A stretch of DNA of 64,000 bases from an uncultured SAR116 cluster alpha proteobacterium. Lineage in GTDB: Bacteria; Pseudomonadota; Alphaproteobacteria; Puniceispirillales; Marisalimonadaceae. The notes beneath the pieces are model-generated. The model saw nothing but the letters and a program-made list of their open reading frames with translations. It was not told the DNA's origin and searched no databases. Both the position numbers and the translations under genes were made by a program. Below are positions 17,864 through 27,003 of the stretch, piece after piece. The stretch is from positions 1 through 64,000 of the forward strand of contig CACNWE010000011.1 of the NCBI GenBank assembly GCA_902623995.1, read 5' to 3'. The first letter of the stretch is position 1. Every line of letters starts with the position of its first letter.

Positions 17864-18649
17864 ATGATAAATAGGATTTTTAAAAATGTATGTGTTACCG
17901 GAGCTGGAAGTGGCATCGGGAGAGCCATTGCGATTGCAATGAGCAATCAGGGATATAACGTAACTTGTGCAGACATAAACTTAAAACAAGCTAACGAAAC
18001 TCTTGAAAACATATTAAATAGTAATGGATCGGGAATTTCAATTGAAACTGATGTTACCAAAATTAATGATATAGAAAACATGATCCTAAAAACTGTAAAG
18101 AAATTTGGTACAATTGATATTTTAGTAAATAATGCAGGAGTAACCAGAACATCGAAAATTATGGATTTAACTGAAAAAGATTGGGATTGGATACATAATG
18201 TTAATGCGAAAGGAACATTCTTTTGTTTACAGATAGCGGCTGATCAAATGATAAAGCAAAACAAAGGAGGAAGAATTATTAACATGGCCTCTGTAGGTGG
18301 GAAAGGCTTTGTAGATGTTTCTAATGCTATTTATGCCGCCAGCAAAGGTGCTGTAATTAGTTTGACCAAAACAGCAGCTCAAGAACTCGCAAAATACGAA
18401 ATAACTGTAAATTCAATATGCCCAGGTATTACATATACAAATATACTTTCAGATATAGTAAAGAAGAGAGCTTCAGAACAAAATAAAACTGAAGAAGAAA
18501 TAATGAAACATTATGTAAGAGATATTCCTTTAAAGAGACCAAATAATCCAGAAGATATTGCATCAATGGTAGTTTTTTTGTCCTCTGAGGGTGCTAGAAA
18601 TATTTCTGGTCAATCATATAATGTTGATGGTGGATTAATTCCAAGTTAA
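17864..18649 (+). CDS. Short-chain dehydrogenase/reductase
   Basis: This 261-residue classical SDR has TGAGSGIGRA (NAD(P)-binding glycine motif), NNAG, and the catalytic YAASK pair in the usual spacing, plus the SIEPG-like NSICPGITYT loop. The C-terminal SGQSYNVDGG is typical of the 3-oxoacyl-reductase/sugar-alcohol dehydrogenase branch. The acidic residue after the second strand (CADIN) favours NAD over NADP. It is 14 bases after the VOC gene and upstream of a mandelate-racemase-like enzyme, so it may oxidise a sugar acid or hydroxy acid. Confidence 0.88.
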   Translation: MINRIFKNVCVTGAGSGIGRAIAIAMSNQGYNVTCADINLKQANETLENILNSNGSGISIETDVTKINDIENMILKTVKKFGTIDILVNNAGVTRTSKIMDLTEKDWDWIHNVNAKGTFFCLQIAADQMIKQNKGGRIINMASVGGKGFVDVSNAIYAASKGAVISLTKTAAQELAKYEITVNSICPGITYTNILSDIVKKRASEQNKTEEEIMKHYVRDIPLKRPNNPEDIASMVVFLSSEGARNISGQSYNVDGGLIPS

Positions 18650-18674
18650 TTTAAGTTAAAGTTAGGATTTTAAT

Positions 18675-18878
18675 TTGAAAAGATGGCGTCATTTAATTGT
18701 GGTAATTGGAATAATCCCTTCATTAATTATTTATGTAGCATTATTTATGTATATTTTTGATTATATAACAGGTTATCACTGGTCAATAGACTGGTTGATA
18801 TACATTTTAGCAGGTTTCCTGTGGTTATACCCAGCTACTAAAGTTATAAAATGGTTGGCAGATAACGAAGCTCATTAA
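18675..18878 (+). CDS. DUF2842-type small membrane protein
   Basis: This 67-residue protein has two membrane helices (about 7-30 and 38-58). The ending AGFLWLYPATKVIKWL corresponds to the conserved end of DUF2842, an alphaproteobacterial small membrane protein family of unknown role. The start is a TTG with GTTAGGA upstream; no ATG is in frame. It sits within the VOC-SDR-enolase run, though its family is not known to be linked to metabolism and may simply be co-transcribed. Confidence 0.7.
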   Translation: MKRWRHLIVVIGIIPSLIIYVALFMYIFDYITGYHWSIDWLIYILAGFLWLYPATKVIKWLADNEAH

Positions 18879-18895
18879 AATATAATAGGTTAAAC

Positions 18896-19993
18896 ATGAA
18901 AATAACTAATTTAGAGGTTTACGAATTAAAAATACCATTTTCAATAGGCATAAAATCATCCTCAGCTGACTTTTTGAAACAAGATGGAATGGATTTTTGT
19001 GTTATCAAAATTGAAACAGATAACGGTATTACTGGTTGGGGTGACGCATTTTCATTTAATTGTAGAAGAGCTGTTTCAGAAGTAATACTAAATATGGTTA
19101 AACCACATCTAATTGGAAAAAATCCATTAGATGTTCAGAATATAAATTTTGAATTGCAAAAAAAACTCCATCTTTTTGGACGTTATGGGATTACAATGTT
19201 TGCAATCAGTGGAGTAGATATTGCTTTGTGGGACATTGTAGCCAAAAATAGTAATTTACCATTGTGCAATGTTTTAGGATCAGCGGGTATTAAAAAGATA
19301 CCCGCATATGCAAGTTTATGGCGCTATGAAAATAAGGAGGCAGTTAAAGATAGATGTTCAAACGCAAAAAATTTGGGATATAATTATATAAAATTACATG
19401 AAGTATTCACATCTGAAGTTAGAGCTGCTAGGGAAGCACTTGGTGAAGAGATCCCAGTTATGGTTGATACAAATTGTCCATGGACAAAAGATGAAGCAAG
19501 ACAAATACTAAATAGTTGGGAAGAATTTAATTTATATTGGGTTGAGGAACCTATAAATCCTCCAGAAGATTTTGAAAGTTTGTCTAATATTAGATCTGAG
19601 TCACTTATTCCATTAGCAGCAGGAGAAAATGCTTGTACATCATTTGAGTTTAAAAAAATGTTTGAAGCTGAAGCTGTTGATTATGCTCAACCAAGTGTAA
19701 CAAAAGTTGGTGGTATCACTGAATTTAATAAAGTTGTTTCAATTTCTCAAACTTATGGAGTACAGATAATGCCGCATTCCCCTTATTTTGGACCAGGGTT
19801 TTTAGCTACATTGCATCTTGCTCAATCAATGCCTAATCCAGGCCTTTTAGAAAGGTTTTTTATTGACCTTGAGGCTTACTTATATCCTGAAGATATTTTT
19901 ACTCCGAAAGATGGTTTTTTTAAAATTAATGGTGGTATAGGTTTGGGTTATGAACCTGATGTAAATGTATTAAAAGACTACATTGTAAAATAA
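18896..19993 (+). CDS. Mandelate racemase/muconate-lactonizing (enolase superfamily) enzyme
   Basis: This 365-residue protein has the capping domain (1-125) and a TIM barrel carrying the three metal ligands in VDTN, VEEP and AGEN, a catalytic lysine in KLHEV and the barrel-end histidine in PHSPYFGPGF. The single Lys with a His partner fits the mandelate-racemase subgroup: acid-sugar dehydratases and racemases. With the SDR two genes upstream it suggests oxidation and dehydration of a sugar acid or similar hydroxy acid. The substrate is unknown. It ends two bases from the convergent DUF3726 gene. Confidence 0.85.
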   Translation: MKITNLEVYELKIPFSIGIKSSSADFLKQDGMDFCVIKIETDNGITGWGDAFSFNCRRAVSEVILNMVKPHLIGKNPLDVQNINFELQKKLHLFGRYGITMFAISGVDIALWDIVAKNSNLPLCNVLGSAGIKKIPAYASLWRYENKEAVKDRCSNAKNLGYNYIKLHEVFTSEVRAAREALGEEIPVMVDTNCPWTKDEARQILNSWEEFNLYWVEEPINPPEDFESLSNIRSESLIPLAAGENACTSFEFKKMFEAEAVDYAQPSVTKVGGITEFNKVVSISQTYGVQIMPHSPYFGPGFLATLHLAQSMPNPGLLERFFIDLEAYLYPEDIFTPKDGFFKINGGIGLGYEPDVNVLKDYIVK

Positions 19994-19994
19994 A

Positions 19995-20615
19995 TTAATA
20001 TCCTGCTCCAGATTTGGACGTTTCACTTTCTGGAACATAAGTTTCAAAAGCCATTGATTTCAATCTTTCCCAACATTTACCGTTAAGATTAGTTACTTCT
20101 TTATTTTTTTTGAAACTAGTAAATTTAGTATTTTTTTCCTCTATATAATTATATGTTTTTAAGGAAGAATAACTAGTAACTTTAGTATCTAGATTTGAAT
20201 TAACATATATTTTTTTTTCTTTTGTAAATGCAATTATCTCTTTTTGCTCATTTTCTAATGTCAAATTAATTTGTTGTTCTTCTGCAATTATTCCCATAGC
20301 CGCAAGTAAAAATTTTGAGTTATCTATATAACCCTCCCAAGTAATTTTGTTTGCAGAAACATATTCTACTAAAAGCAATCCCATTAAAGCTGAAGCTAAT
20401 GGTTTTTTATTTGTGTTTTCATTAATTGAAATACTTATTTCTTTATTTTTATAAAGGTCTGCTGTCTTTAAAATTGATCCAAGAAAATTTTGACCGTGTT
20501 GTGCTAACCATTTTGCTTTATTTGCACAGTCTTTAGCTAAACTCCACTCAATGTTAACACTTCTGAGTGCTTTATAAGTTTCTGAGTATATCTCATTTAA
20601 AGATACACTGATCAT
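19995..20615 (-). CDS. DUF3726-like protein
   Basis: This 206-residue protein begins SVSLNEIYSETYKALRS and continues to NKAKWLAQHG, a pattern I recognise from DUF3726, whose members are usually ~200 residues and lie beside proteins like the next gene upstream. An in-frame start 11 codons earlier (20648) exists, but the ATG at 20615 lies two bases after the upstream stop and begins at the usual family position, so it was chosen. The function is unknown. There is no signal peptide or membrane segment. It ends the operon M19-like protein, 567-residue protein, DUF3726. Confidence 0.65.
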   Translation of the reverse strand: MISVSLNEIYSETYKALRSVNIEWSLAKDCANKAKWLAQHGQNFLGSILKTADLYKNKEISISINENTNKKPLASALMGLLLVEYVSANKITWEGYIDNSKFLLAAMGIIAEEQQINLTLENEQKEIIAFTKEKKIYVNSNLDTKVTSYSSLKTYNYIEEKNTKFTSFKKNKEVTNLNGKCWERLKSMAFETYVPESETSKSGAGY

Positions 20616-20617
20616 AA

Positions 20618-22321
20618 TTATACATTTGGTAAATTGGGGAAAAGCCAATCATTTACGTTTGTTTTCCATAATTCATTGGGCAATGGGGCTCCTTGAAATA
20701 GAGTTATTCTTGTCCATAAATTAGATTTAGGATCATACTTTGAGGCTCCAAAAAAACTTAATTTACACCTTAAAATATCAATTGGCTTCATATCTTTACC
20801 AATTAAATTATTTTGTATTTCGCTGTATGGCATTGATTTATTAATGATAACTCTCTTAATTATATTCCTTAATTCTGGGTAATTTATCATCACTTCAGCA
20901 GCAGTCATATTAGAAGGTAATTTATTTAATTTATTCACTGCTTGTTTTATCTGATGAGCAATATCAAAAGGTAGCTGTTTTTCTATTCCAGCATCTTTTT
21001 TTGTAATACCAAGACGTGGTTCTAATTTTGTTTGAGAAGTATACCAGAAACAATAATTTTCTTCAGGTTTTGAAGTGTCTATTTTAATAGCCCAATTAAA
21101 ATTTTCTTTAATAATCTCAATTATATCATTAACTGTATAACTTATTAAAACAGATTTTTTTTCTTCTGCTCCCATATTATTTATTAAATCCTCTAATAAC
21201 TCAGGAAAAGGTTCAATAAAGATAGAGTTTAGTATTTCTTGTGTTTCTAAAGTGATATCATCTTTAAAGAAATTAAAAAATCTTTTAATAGGATAATGAA
21301 AATTCAAAAGCTTAGTAAGTTCTTCATTTTGTAAAATTTTTTTCAGGTCTAAGTTTAGCTTCTCAATTTTTTTTGACTGTAATCTATCATCAACTTTCCA
21401 TTGTAAGCTGTATTTAAATGCTTGATGGATATAATTTATAATTTTATTTTGTGTCTTTTTATTTAGTCGTTTAATTGAAAAAACTCTTGATAGAGCTGTT
21501 TCTCTATTATAAATCCATTGATGAATTAACTCTTGATGGTTTACCAAAAACGGAGCCATACCTAAACCCGTAGCATTGCCAACTCCTAAATGTTTTGTGA
21601 GATGTTTGGAAAGAATTACAGATTTTTTACCTCCTTTTTTTTTAGCAAGAAAATTAATTAATTCTATTGAAAAATATCTAACAAGATACACAGTCAACAT
21701 TTCTGCCTGAAAAGGTTTCTGTAAAAAGGTATGTCCGTTGGTTTTAGAAAAATCTTCTATCCCAAATTTACCATTGCCATATACTGCAGTAGTTCTAACC
21801 AGGTAACCAACATCATTGATAAGTTTTTCAGATGGCTGTTTCCCAATTGATAAATCATTTAACACTTTTTCAAATATTCTTTGAGATTTATTAGCTCTAC
21901 TTAAAGTCAACTGTTTTGAATTATGTCTTCCTGCTTCTTGTATCTCCAAATTTTTTGATAATTGATTTAATTCTTGATTATTAGGCACACCTCTAAAAAG
22001 TGAGAAGGTCATATCCCATTTCTCAGCTATAACTCTATCAGTTCTCTCTTCATCACTTATTGAATGACAAAAGATTACAAGTGACAAAGTTTCTTTTTTC
22101 AAAGCTATTTTAATAATAGCACTTCCAATTCCACTATTATCAATATCCCATTGGTAAATTTCTATTTTACTTTTTTGATACTTAAGATCATCAATAAGAC
22201 GCCTTGTGAAAGATAGACGTGTTTGATGAAAGCTTCCTAATCTATCAAGTTTCATAACTGTTGAGGGTGGTCTTATAGGATAATTATAGTCCAAATTTAT
22301 TTTAGTGTTTTGAAAGCTCAT
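20618..22321 (-). CDS. Conserved protein of unknown function, 567 residues
   Basis: This long soluble protein has no domain that I can name, but it resembles a family I recall from roseobacters, with FTRRLIDDL near the start, RTDRVIAEKWD (about 95), GVGNATGLGMAPF (about 250) and a late WYTSQTKLEPRLG (about 435). The middle (300-400) is helical and poorly conserved-looking. It lacks Walker, Rossmann or metal signatures visible by eye. It is three bases after the M19-like gene, with AGGTCAG as ribosome site inside that gene's end, and two bases before DUF3726, so all three should be made together. Function unknown. Confidence 0.75.
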   Translation of the reverse strand: MSFQNTKINLDYNYPIRPPSTVMKLDRLGSFHQTRLSFTRRLIDDLKYQKSKIEIYQWDIDNSGIGSAIIKIALKKETLSLVIFCHSISDEERTDRVIAEKWDMTFSLFRGVPNNQELNQLSKNLEIQEAGRHNSKQLTLSRANKSQRIFEKVLNDLSIGKQPSEKLINDVGYLVRTTAVYGNGKFGIEDFSKTNGHTFLQKPFQAEMLTVYLVRYFSIELINFLAKKKGGKKSVILSKHLTKHLGVGNATGLGMAPFLVNHQELIHQWIYNRETALSRVFSIKRLNKKTQNKIINYIHQAFKYSLQWKVDDRLQSKKIEKLNLDLKKILQNEELTKLLNFHYPIKRFFNFFKDDITLETQEILNSIFIEPFPELLEDLINNMGAEEKKSVLISYTVNDIIEIIKENFNWAIKIDTSKPEENYCFWYTSQTKLEPRLGITKKDAGIEKQLPFDIAHQIKQAVNKLNKLPSNMTAAEVMINYPELRNIIKRVIINKSMPYSEIQNNLIGKDMKPIDILRCKLSFFGASKYDPKSNLWTRITLFQGAPLPNELWKTNVNDWLFPNLPNV

Positions 22322-22324
22322 CTT

Positions 22325-23296
22325 TTAAACTGACCTAAATGATTTCTTGAAAAAATTTAACCAATTTTTACCTTTAATTTTATCAACTTCTTCTTCATTA
22401 AAACCAATATTTTTTAACCCAGTTATAATATTATGCCAGTCTCTATTATCTCTAAACCAAGTCGGCATATTAGGAAAACCTGCGTTAGAAGCAGAGCCTT
22501 CACCATAGTCAATATTTTTAGTCCACTTACCCACTCTCATCCATTCTACAATCCTATCAGGTTGATCTTGGCATAAATCTGATCCGAAACCTACATGATT
22601 GATCCCCATAATATCAACTGTTTTTGCTATCATTGAACAAAAATCTTCTAATGAACAATTACTACTATTATTTAAATGATGTGGATAAAGTGAAAATCCT
22701 AAAATGCCATTACTTTCAGCTAGCTTGGATAAAATATTATTAGATTTATTTCTTTTAGCTGGATGCCAAAAAGATGGGTTGGCATGACTTATAACAACTG
22801 GTCTTTCGGATATTTCAATAGCTTGCAGAGTTGATTTCTCAGAAGAATGAGACATATCAACAACCATTCCAACTCTATTCATTTCTTTTATTACTTCTTT
22901 GCCCATTCTTGTAATACCTGGATCATTTTCTTCATAACAACCGGTGGCTAATAACGATTGATTATTATATGAAAGTTGCATAAACCTTCCACCAAGTCTG
23001 TGAAGAATTTCAACCAAGCCAATATCATCTTCAATAGGTGATGGATTTTGAAAACCAAAAATTATTGCTGTTTTATTTAGTTTTTTTGCCTGCTCAACAT
23101 CCTCCGCAAAATATGCAGGCATTATTAGTGAAGGATATTTTTCAAACCATTTATTCCATTGTTCAAAATTTGATACTGTATCTCTGAATTGTTCATGATA
23201 AGAAATTGTTACATGGATAGCAGTGACATTAGAATTGTTCAATTCTCGGAAAATTTTTTCAGACCAATTACAAAATTGTAAACCATCGATAAGCAT
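22325..23296 (-). CDS. M19 membrane-dipeptidase-like protein with altered metal site
   Basis: This 323-residue TIM-barrel protein has the family's VVDMSH (His150) and VISHANPSFWH (His171) motifs. The N-terminal HxD zinc motif (normally DGHND) reads DGLQF here, with Leu6 and Phe8 in place of the ligands, and the bridging glutamate region reads GFQN (Gln83). The canonical binuclear dipeptidase site is therefore only partly present. It may bind one metal or act on another substrate. No signal peptide is seen, unlike secreted dipeptidases. It leads an operon with two proteins of unknown function. Confidence 0.75.
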   Translation of the reverse strand: MLIDGLQFCNWSEKIFRELNNSNVTAIHVTISYHEQFRDTVSNFEQWNKWFEKYPSLIMPAYFAEDVEQAKKLNKTAIIFGFQNPSPIEDDIGLVEILHRLGGRFMQLSYNNQSLLATGCYEENDPGITRMGKEVIKEMNRVGMVVDMSHSSEKSTLQAIEISERPVVISHANPSFWHPAKRNKSNNILSKLAESNGILGFSLYPHHLNNSSNCSLEDFCSMIAKTVDIMGINHVGFGSDLCQDQPDRIVEWMRVGKWTKNIDYGEGSASNAGFPNMPTWFRDNRDWHNIITGLKNIGFNEEEVDKIKGKNWLNFFKKSFRSV

Positions 23297-23438
23297 GAAA
23301 AAAAATTATCATATTTATTAATTATGGTGAATTATTAAATTTCTCTATTTTTTTTTTTAATAGAATTACTTGTTATTGCCTGAATTTTTTATTATTCAAT
23401 AGGCTTAAAATTATTTGTTTTATAAGTGAGAAATTTAA

Positions 23439-24485
23439 TTGAATTATAAATATTTAGGCAATTCGGACTTAAAGGTATCAACTTATTGCCTTGGTACAAT
23501 GACATTTGGAGAAACAACTTCAGAAGAGGATGGTCATTATCAATTAGATGAGTCAGTAGCATCAGGAATTAATTTTATTGATACAGCTGAAATGTATCCT
23601 ACATGTCCCTTAAGACCTGAAACCACTGGTGATACTGAAATCATAGTTGGAAATTGGATAACAAAAAATAAATCTAAAAGATCTTCGATAGTTCTTGCAA
23701 CTAAGGTTTCTGGTAAAGGTTACATGGCAGTAAGAGATGGTGAAGGCATAAACGCTAAATCTGTAAAAATTGCAATTGAAGGAAGTTTGAAAAAACTTCG
23801 AACTGATTATATTGATCTCTATCAATTACATTGGCCAAATAGGGGATCTTATCATTTTAGACAAAATTGGAATTACGATCCAACCAAACAAAATAATGAA
23901 GAGGTTAAGGAAAATCTTCGAGGTGTAATAAATTCTTTATCTGAACTTCAGAAAGAAGGAAAATTTAGATATCTTGGACTGTCAAACGAAACCTGTTGGG
24001 GTACATTACAATTTATTAAATTTTTAAAAGACTTCCCAAACCTAAAGTTAGTTTCTACTCAAAATGAGTATAGCTTACTGTGCAGATTATACGATTTAGA
24101 TATGGCTGAAATGTCTCACCATGAAAATATAAGCTTACTAGCTTATTCACCACTTGCTGGTGGATTTTTAACTGGTAAGTACATGAATGATGATGTACCT
24201 AATAATTCAAGATTATCTAGAGTACCTAGTTTGTTTGGAAGAATTAATGAAAATTCTACCTTAGCAGTCTCTGAATATGTGTCATTAGCTAAAAAATATC
24301 AAATTGATCCAGTGCACATGGCTATAGCTTTTTGTAATCAGAGACCTTTTATGGGGTCAGTTATTTTTGGCGCAACTGACAATGCACAATTTAAAAATAT
24401 TTTAACAGGTATAGAAGTTGTGCTTTCTGAAGAAATGATGTTGGAAATTAATCAATTATATAAAAAATTTCCAATTACTTTCTAG
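23439..24485 (+). CDS. tas: Tas-type aldo/keto reductase
   Basis: This 348-residue aldo/keto reductase matches E. coli Tas along its length: LGTMTFGE near the start, DTAEMYP, ETTGDTE, LATKVSG, LYQLHWP, YLGLSNET and LLAYSPLAGGFLTGKY. The Tyr, Lys and His of the catalytic set are visible in AEMYP, ATKVSG and LHWP. It should reduce small aldehydes or ketones with NADPH. The start is TTG; the encoded N-terminus begins exactly as in the family. It is a single gene, converging without a gap on a serine hydrolase. Confidence 0.9.
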   Translation: MNYKYLGNSDLKVSTYCLGTMTFGETTSEEDGHYQLDESVASGINFIDTAEMYPTCPLRPETTGDTEIIVGNWITKNKSKRSSIVLATKVSGKGYMAVRDGEGINAKSVKIAIEGSLKKLRTDYIDLYQLHWPNRGSYHFRQNWNYDPTKQNNEEVKENLRGVINSLSELQKEGKFRYLGLSNETCWGTLQFIKFLKDFPNLKLVSTQNEYSLLCRLYDLDMAEMSHHENISLLAYSPLAGGFLTGKYMNDDVPNNSRLSRVPSLFGRINENSTLAVSEYVSLAKKYQIDPVHMAIAFCNQRPFMGSVIFGATDNAQFKNILTGIEVVLSEEMMLEINQLYKKFPITF

Positions 24486-25691
24486 TTATACTAAAGCATT
24501 TCCAATTTCTTTAAAAACAGAGAACATCAACTCTTCTGTTTTTATATTAATTGGATCAGATGCTGATGACATTCTAATTATTGTAAGTTCTTTTTTAGGG
24601 TTAATCCAAATATTTTGACCATGTATACCTATTGCGCAGAATTCATTTTCATCAAAACCTGTTTGATACCATTTTGATCTATAATTTCCTTTAGGAAATC
24701 TTTTTAAATCATCTTGATTTAAGTAACATGAGTTATCTTCATAATTCTTAATATCATTTATCCAGTTTTCTGGTACTATTTGCCCATTTTTGTTTGCGCC
24801 ATTAGTACGCACCATTTCTGAAATTAATAATAAGTCGTATGGTGATATACTAATTCCGCCTGCTGATCTAGTTGCACCAAATTTATCTAGTGTCACATAA
24901 GCATCATTTTTTATTCCTGAAGGTTTGAATAATAAATCAGATATAATTTTAGAATACTTCTCTCCTGAAACTCTCTCAATTATCCAACCCAACAAATCAC
25001 TATGTGGAGAGCAATAATGATATTTTTTTCCATGTAGAAGCATAGATTTTGGCAAATTTGAAAGAAATTCATGTAAACCACTTAAATGTGTCATATCATT
25101 ATTTGAAGGTATATCCCATCCTGTAGAGGATCTATATTTTTGAAATATTTCAGCGTTTCCTGAATAATCTTCTATAAAATTAGATGCCACATTCATATCA
25201 AGAACATTTCTTATAGTCGCATCTTCATAAGCTGAACCAATTGTTTCTGGCAAAATTTTAGTTACAGAAGTATTCACATCAATTAATTTTTTATTTACTA
25301 AAATACCTGTCAACAAACTAGTAAGTGATTTGGAAATTGAAAATATAATGTGAGGTGTTTCACAAGTTGTAAAATTATTAAAATATTCAAAAACTAATTT
25401 TCCTTTGTGCATAACAAGGAAACTGTCAGTATTACAATCAACTAAAATATCTTTTAATTTTTTTTCAGTATTATTATTAGAAATCTCTATTTCATCAAGT
25501 TTTGTTAGCTTTTTAATAAAATCTATTTTTTGTTTTGGATCAAACTTAATTGAGGAAGTAGGAATGATACTTCTTACATTTACAAATGCCCAAATATTAT
25601 ATGGATATTTTCTCCAATTTTCTAATGTTACCTGATATTCCAAAGGTGGCGGACTTCCTTTCATAATTTTATTTGCTTCTAATTTAATCAT
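24486..25691 (-). CDS. Serine hydrolase of the class C beta-lactamase/esterase family
   Basis: This 401-residue penicillin-binding-protein-fold enzyme has the SxxK nucleophile motif SISK (Ser118, Lys121) and a YCSPHSD segment in place of the YxN motif, followed by LGWIIERVSG. The C-terminal third motif is GIHGQNI, where HxG/KTG is expected. There is no signal peptide, so a cytosolic esterase, amidase or 6-aminohexanoate-dimer-hydrolase-like role is more likely than a beta-lactamase. It diverges from the threonine dehydratase gene over 99 bases. Confidence 0.85.
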   Translation of the reverse strand: MIKLEANKIMKGSPPPLEYQVTLENWRKYPYNIWAFVNVRSIIPTSSIKFDPKQKIDFIKKLTKLDEIEISNNNTEKKLKDILVDCNTDSFLVMHKGKLVFEYFNNFTTCETPHIIFSISKSLTSLLTGILVNKKLIDVNTSVTKILPETIGSAYEDATIRNVLDMNVASNFIEDYSGNAEIFQKYRSSTGWDIPSNNDMTHLSGLHEFLSNLPKSMLLHGKKYHYCSPHSDLLGWIIERVSGEKYSKIISDLLFKPSGIKNDAYVTLDKFGATRSAGGISISPYDLLLISEMVRTNGANKNGQIVPENWINDIKNYEDNSCYLNQDDLKRFPKGNYRSKWYQTGFDENEFCAIGIHGQNIWINPKKELTIIRMSSASDPINIKTEELMFSVFKEIGNALV

Positions 25692-25762
25692 TTACTATCT
25701 CTTTAAAACTTGGTTAAAAATATAATTACATTTGACAAAAGTCTAAATTAAACATACCCCAT

Positions 25763-25768
25763 TATAAT
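25763..25768 (+). promoter_or_regulatory. Candidate -10 box of ilvA
   Basis: A consensus TATAAT lies 22 bases before the threonine dehydratase ATG. A TTGACA exists at 25732-25737 but the spacing (25 bases) is too long for a standard promoter, so only the -10 call is made. Confidence 0.35.
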
Positions 25769-25790
25769 CTTAATAAGTGAAGAGATACCA

Positions 25791-27002
25791 ATGAATTTAA
25801 CATTTAACGATATAAAAAACATTCATAAAAAAATTAGACACAATGTGAAATGGACTGAAACAACCTTCACATCTTCTATTTCAGAAAAACTAGGTATTGA
25901 TACTTTTTTAAAGTTAGAAAATAGACAATATACTGGTGCATTTAAAATTAGAGGCTCTTATTCAAAATTATTATCTTTGTCAGAAGCAGAAAAAAAAGCT
26001 GGAGTAGTTGCCATGTCAGCTGGCAATCATGCACAGGGATTAGCTTATATTTCTAATAAAATGAATATTAGATCGAATATTGTTATGCCTGAAGGAACAC
26101 CATTTACTAAAATTAGAAGGACACAAAATTTTGGCGGTAATGTAATTATTAAAGGTCAAGATTTGAATGAATCATATCAACATGTTCAAGACTTAATATC
26201 AAATAATGGATTTATAGAGGTACATCCATACAATGACCTTAATGTAATTTCAGGACAAGGTACAATTTCATATGAAATGATTACTGATTGTAATGAAATT
26301 GACATTTTGTTAGTTCCTGTAGGTGGAGGAGGGTTAATTGCTGGTTGCTCACTAGTAGCTAAACATATGAAAAAAGATATTGAAATTATAGGTGTGGAAT
26401 CTGATCTTTACCCGTCATTGTCCAATAAAATGTTTAATAAGAAATCAAGGTGTAAGGGTTCCACTTTAGCAGAGGGTATTGCTGTAGCAGAAATAGGTGA
26501 AATTCCTTTTTCAATATTAAAGGATTTTGTTGATGATGTTTTAACTGTTTCTGATAAATCGATTGAAAGAGCTATTGCAATGTTAGCAGAGCATGAAAAA
26601 ATAGTTGTTGAAGGAGCTGGTGCTACAGGTTTAGCAGCTTTATTGCAACATGGAACAAAGTTTAAAAATAAAAAAGTTGGAATTGTCATTTGTGGTGGTA
26701 ATATCGATTCTAAAGTATTATCTTCAATTTTAATGAGAGATCTAGTAAGATCAGGTCAAGTAACAACTTTGGGTATTACCATGCCTGACAAACCAGGCCA
26801 ATTGCAGATAATTTCTAAAATCTGCGCTGTGAATGGGGCAAACGTCTTGCAAGTTGAGCACAGTAGGTTTGCAATGGATCTTTCGGCTAGTTTAGCAAAA
26901 TTAAACATAACTATTGAAACACAGAATGCTTCTCATCTGAAAAAAATTATAAATGAAATTGAGATCAACGATTTGCCAGTTAATATAGAAGGTATAATCT
27001 AA
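25791..27002 (+). CDS. ilvA: Threonine ammonia-lyase with ACT domain
   Basis: This 403-residue PLP enzyme has the Schiff-base lysine in YTGAFKIRGS (Lys52), the SAGNHAQG substrate loop, the phosphate-binding PVGGGGLIAG loop and the VEGAGATG region. A C-terminal ACT domain (about 330-403) begins at TTLGITMPDKPGQL, the short regulatory type. It deaminates threonine (and probably serine) to 2-oxobutyrate for isoleucine synthesis or catabolism. The single ACT domain and the length fit the alphaproteobacterial short form rather than the long biosynthetic E. coli type. Confidence 0.93.
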   Translation: MNLTFNDIKNIHKKIRHNVKWTETTFTSSISEKLGIDTFLKLENRQYTGAFKIRGSYSKLLSLSEAEKKAGVVAMSAGNHAQGLAYISNKMNIRSNIVMPEGTPFTKIRRTQNFGGNVIIKGQDLNESYQHVQDLISNNGFIEVHPYNDLNVISGQGTISYEMITDCNEIDILLVPVGGGGLIAGCSLVAKHMKKDIEIIGVESDLYPSLSNKMFNKKSRCKGSTLAEGIAVAEIGEIPFSILKDFVDDVLTVSDKSIERAIAMLAEHEKIVVEGAGATGLAALLQHGTKFKNKKVGIVICGGNIDSKVLSSILMRDLVRSGQVTTLGITMPDKPGQLQIISKICAVNGANVLQVEHSRFAMDLSASLAKLNITIETQNASHLKKIINEIEINDLPVNIEGII

Positions 27003-27003
27003 T

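Noticed and set aside
24486-25691. Antibiotic-resistance beta-lactamase
   Set aside because: Only the SxxK motif fits class C; no signal peptide and an altered second motif, so a general serine hydrolase is more likely.
25732-25768. TTGACA and TATAAT upstream of ilvA as a full promoter
   Set aside because: The spacer is 25 bases, outside the usual 16-18, so only the -10 was retained.
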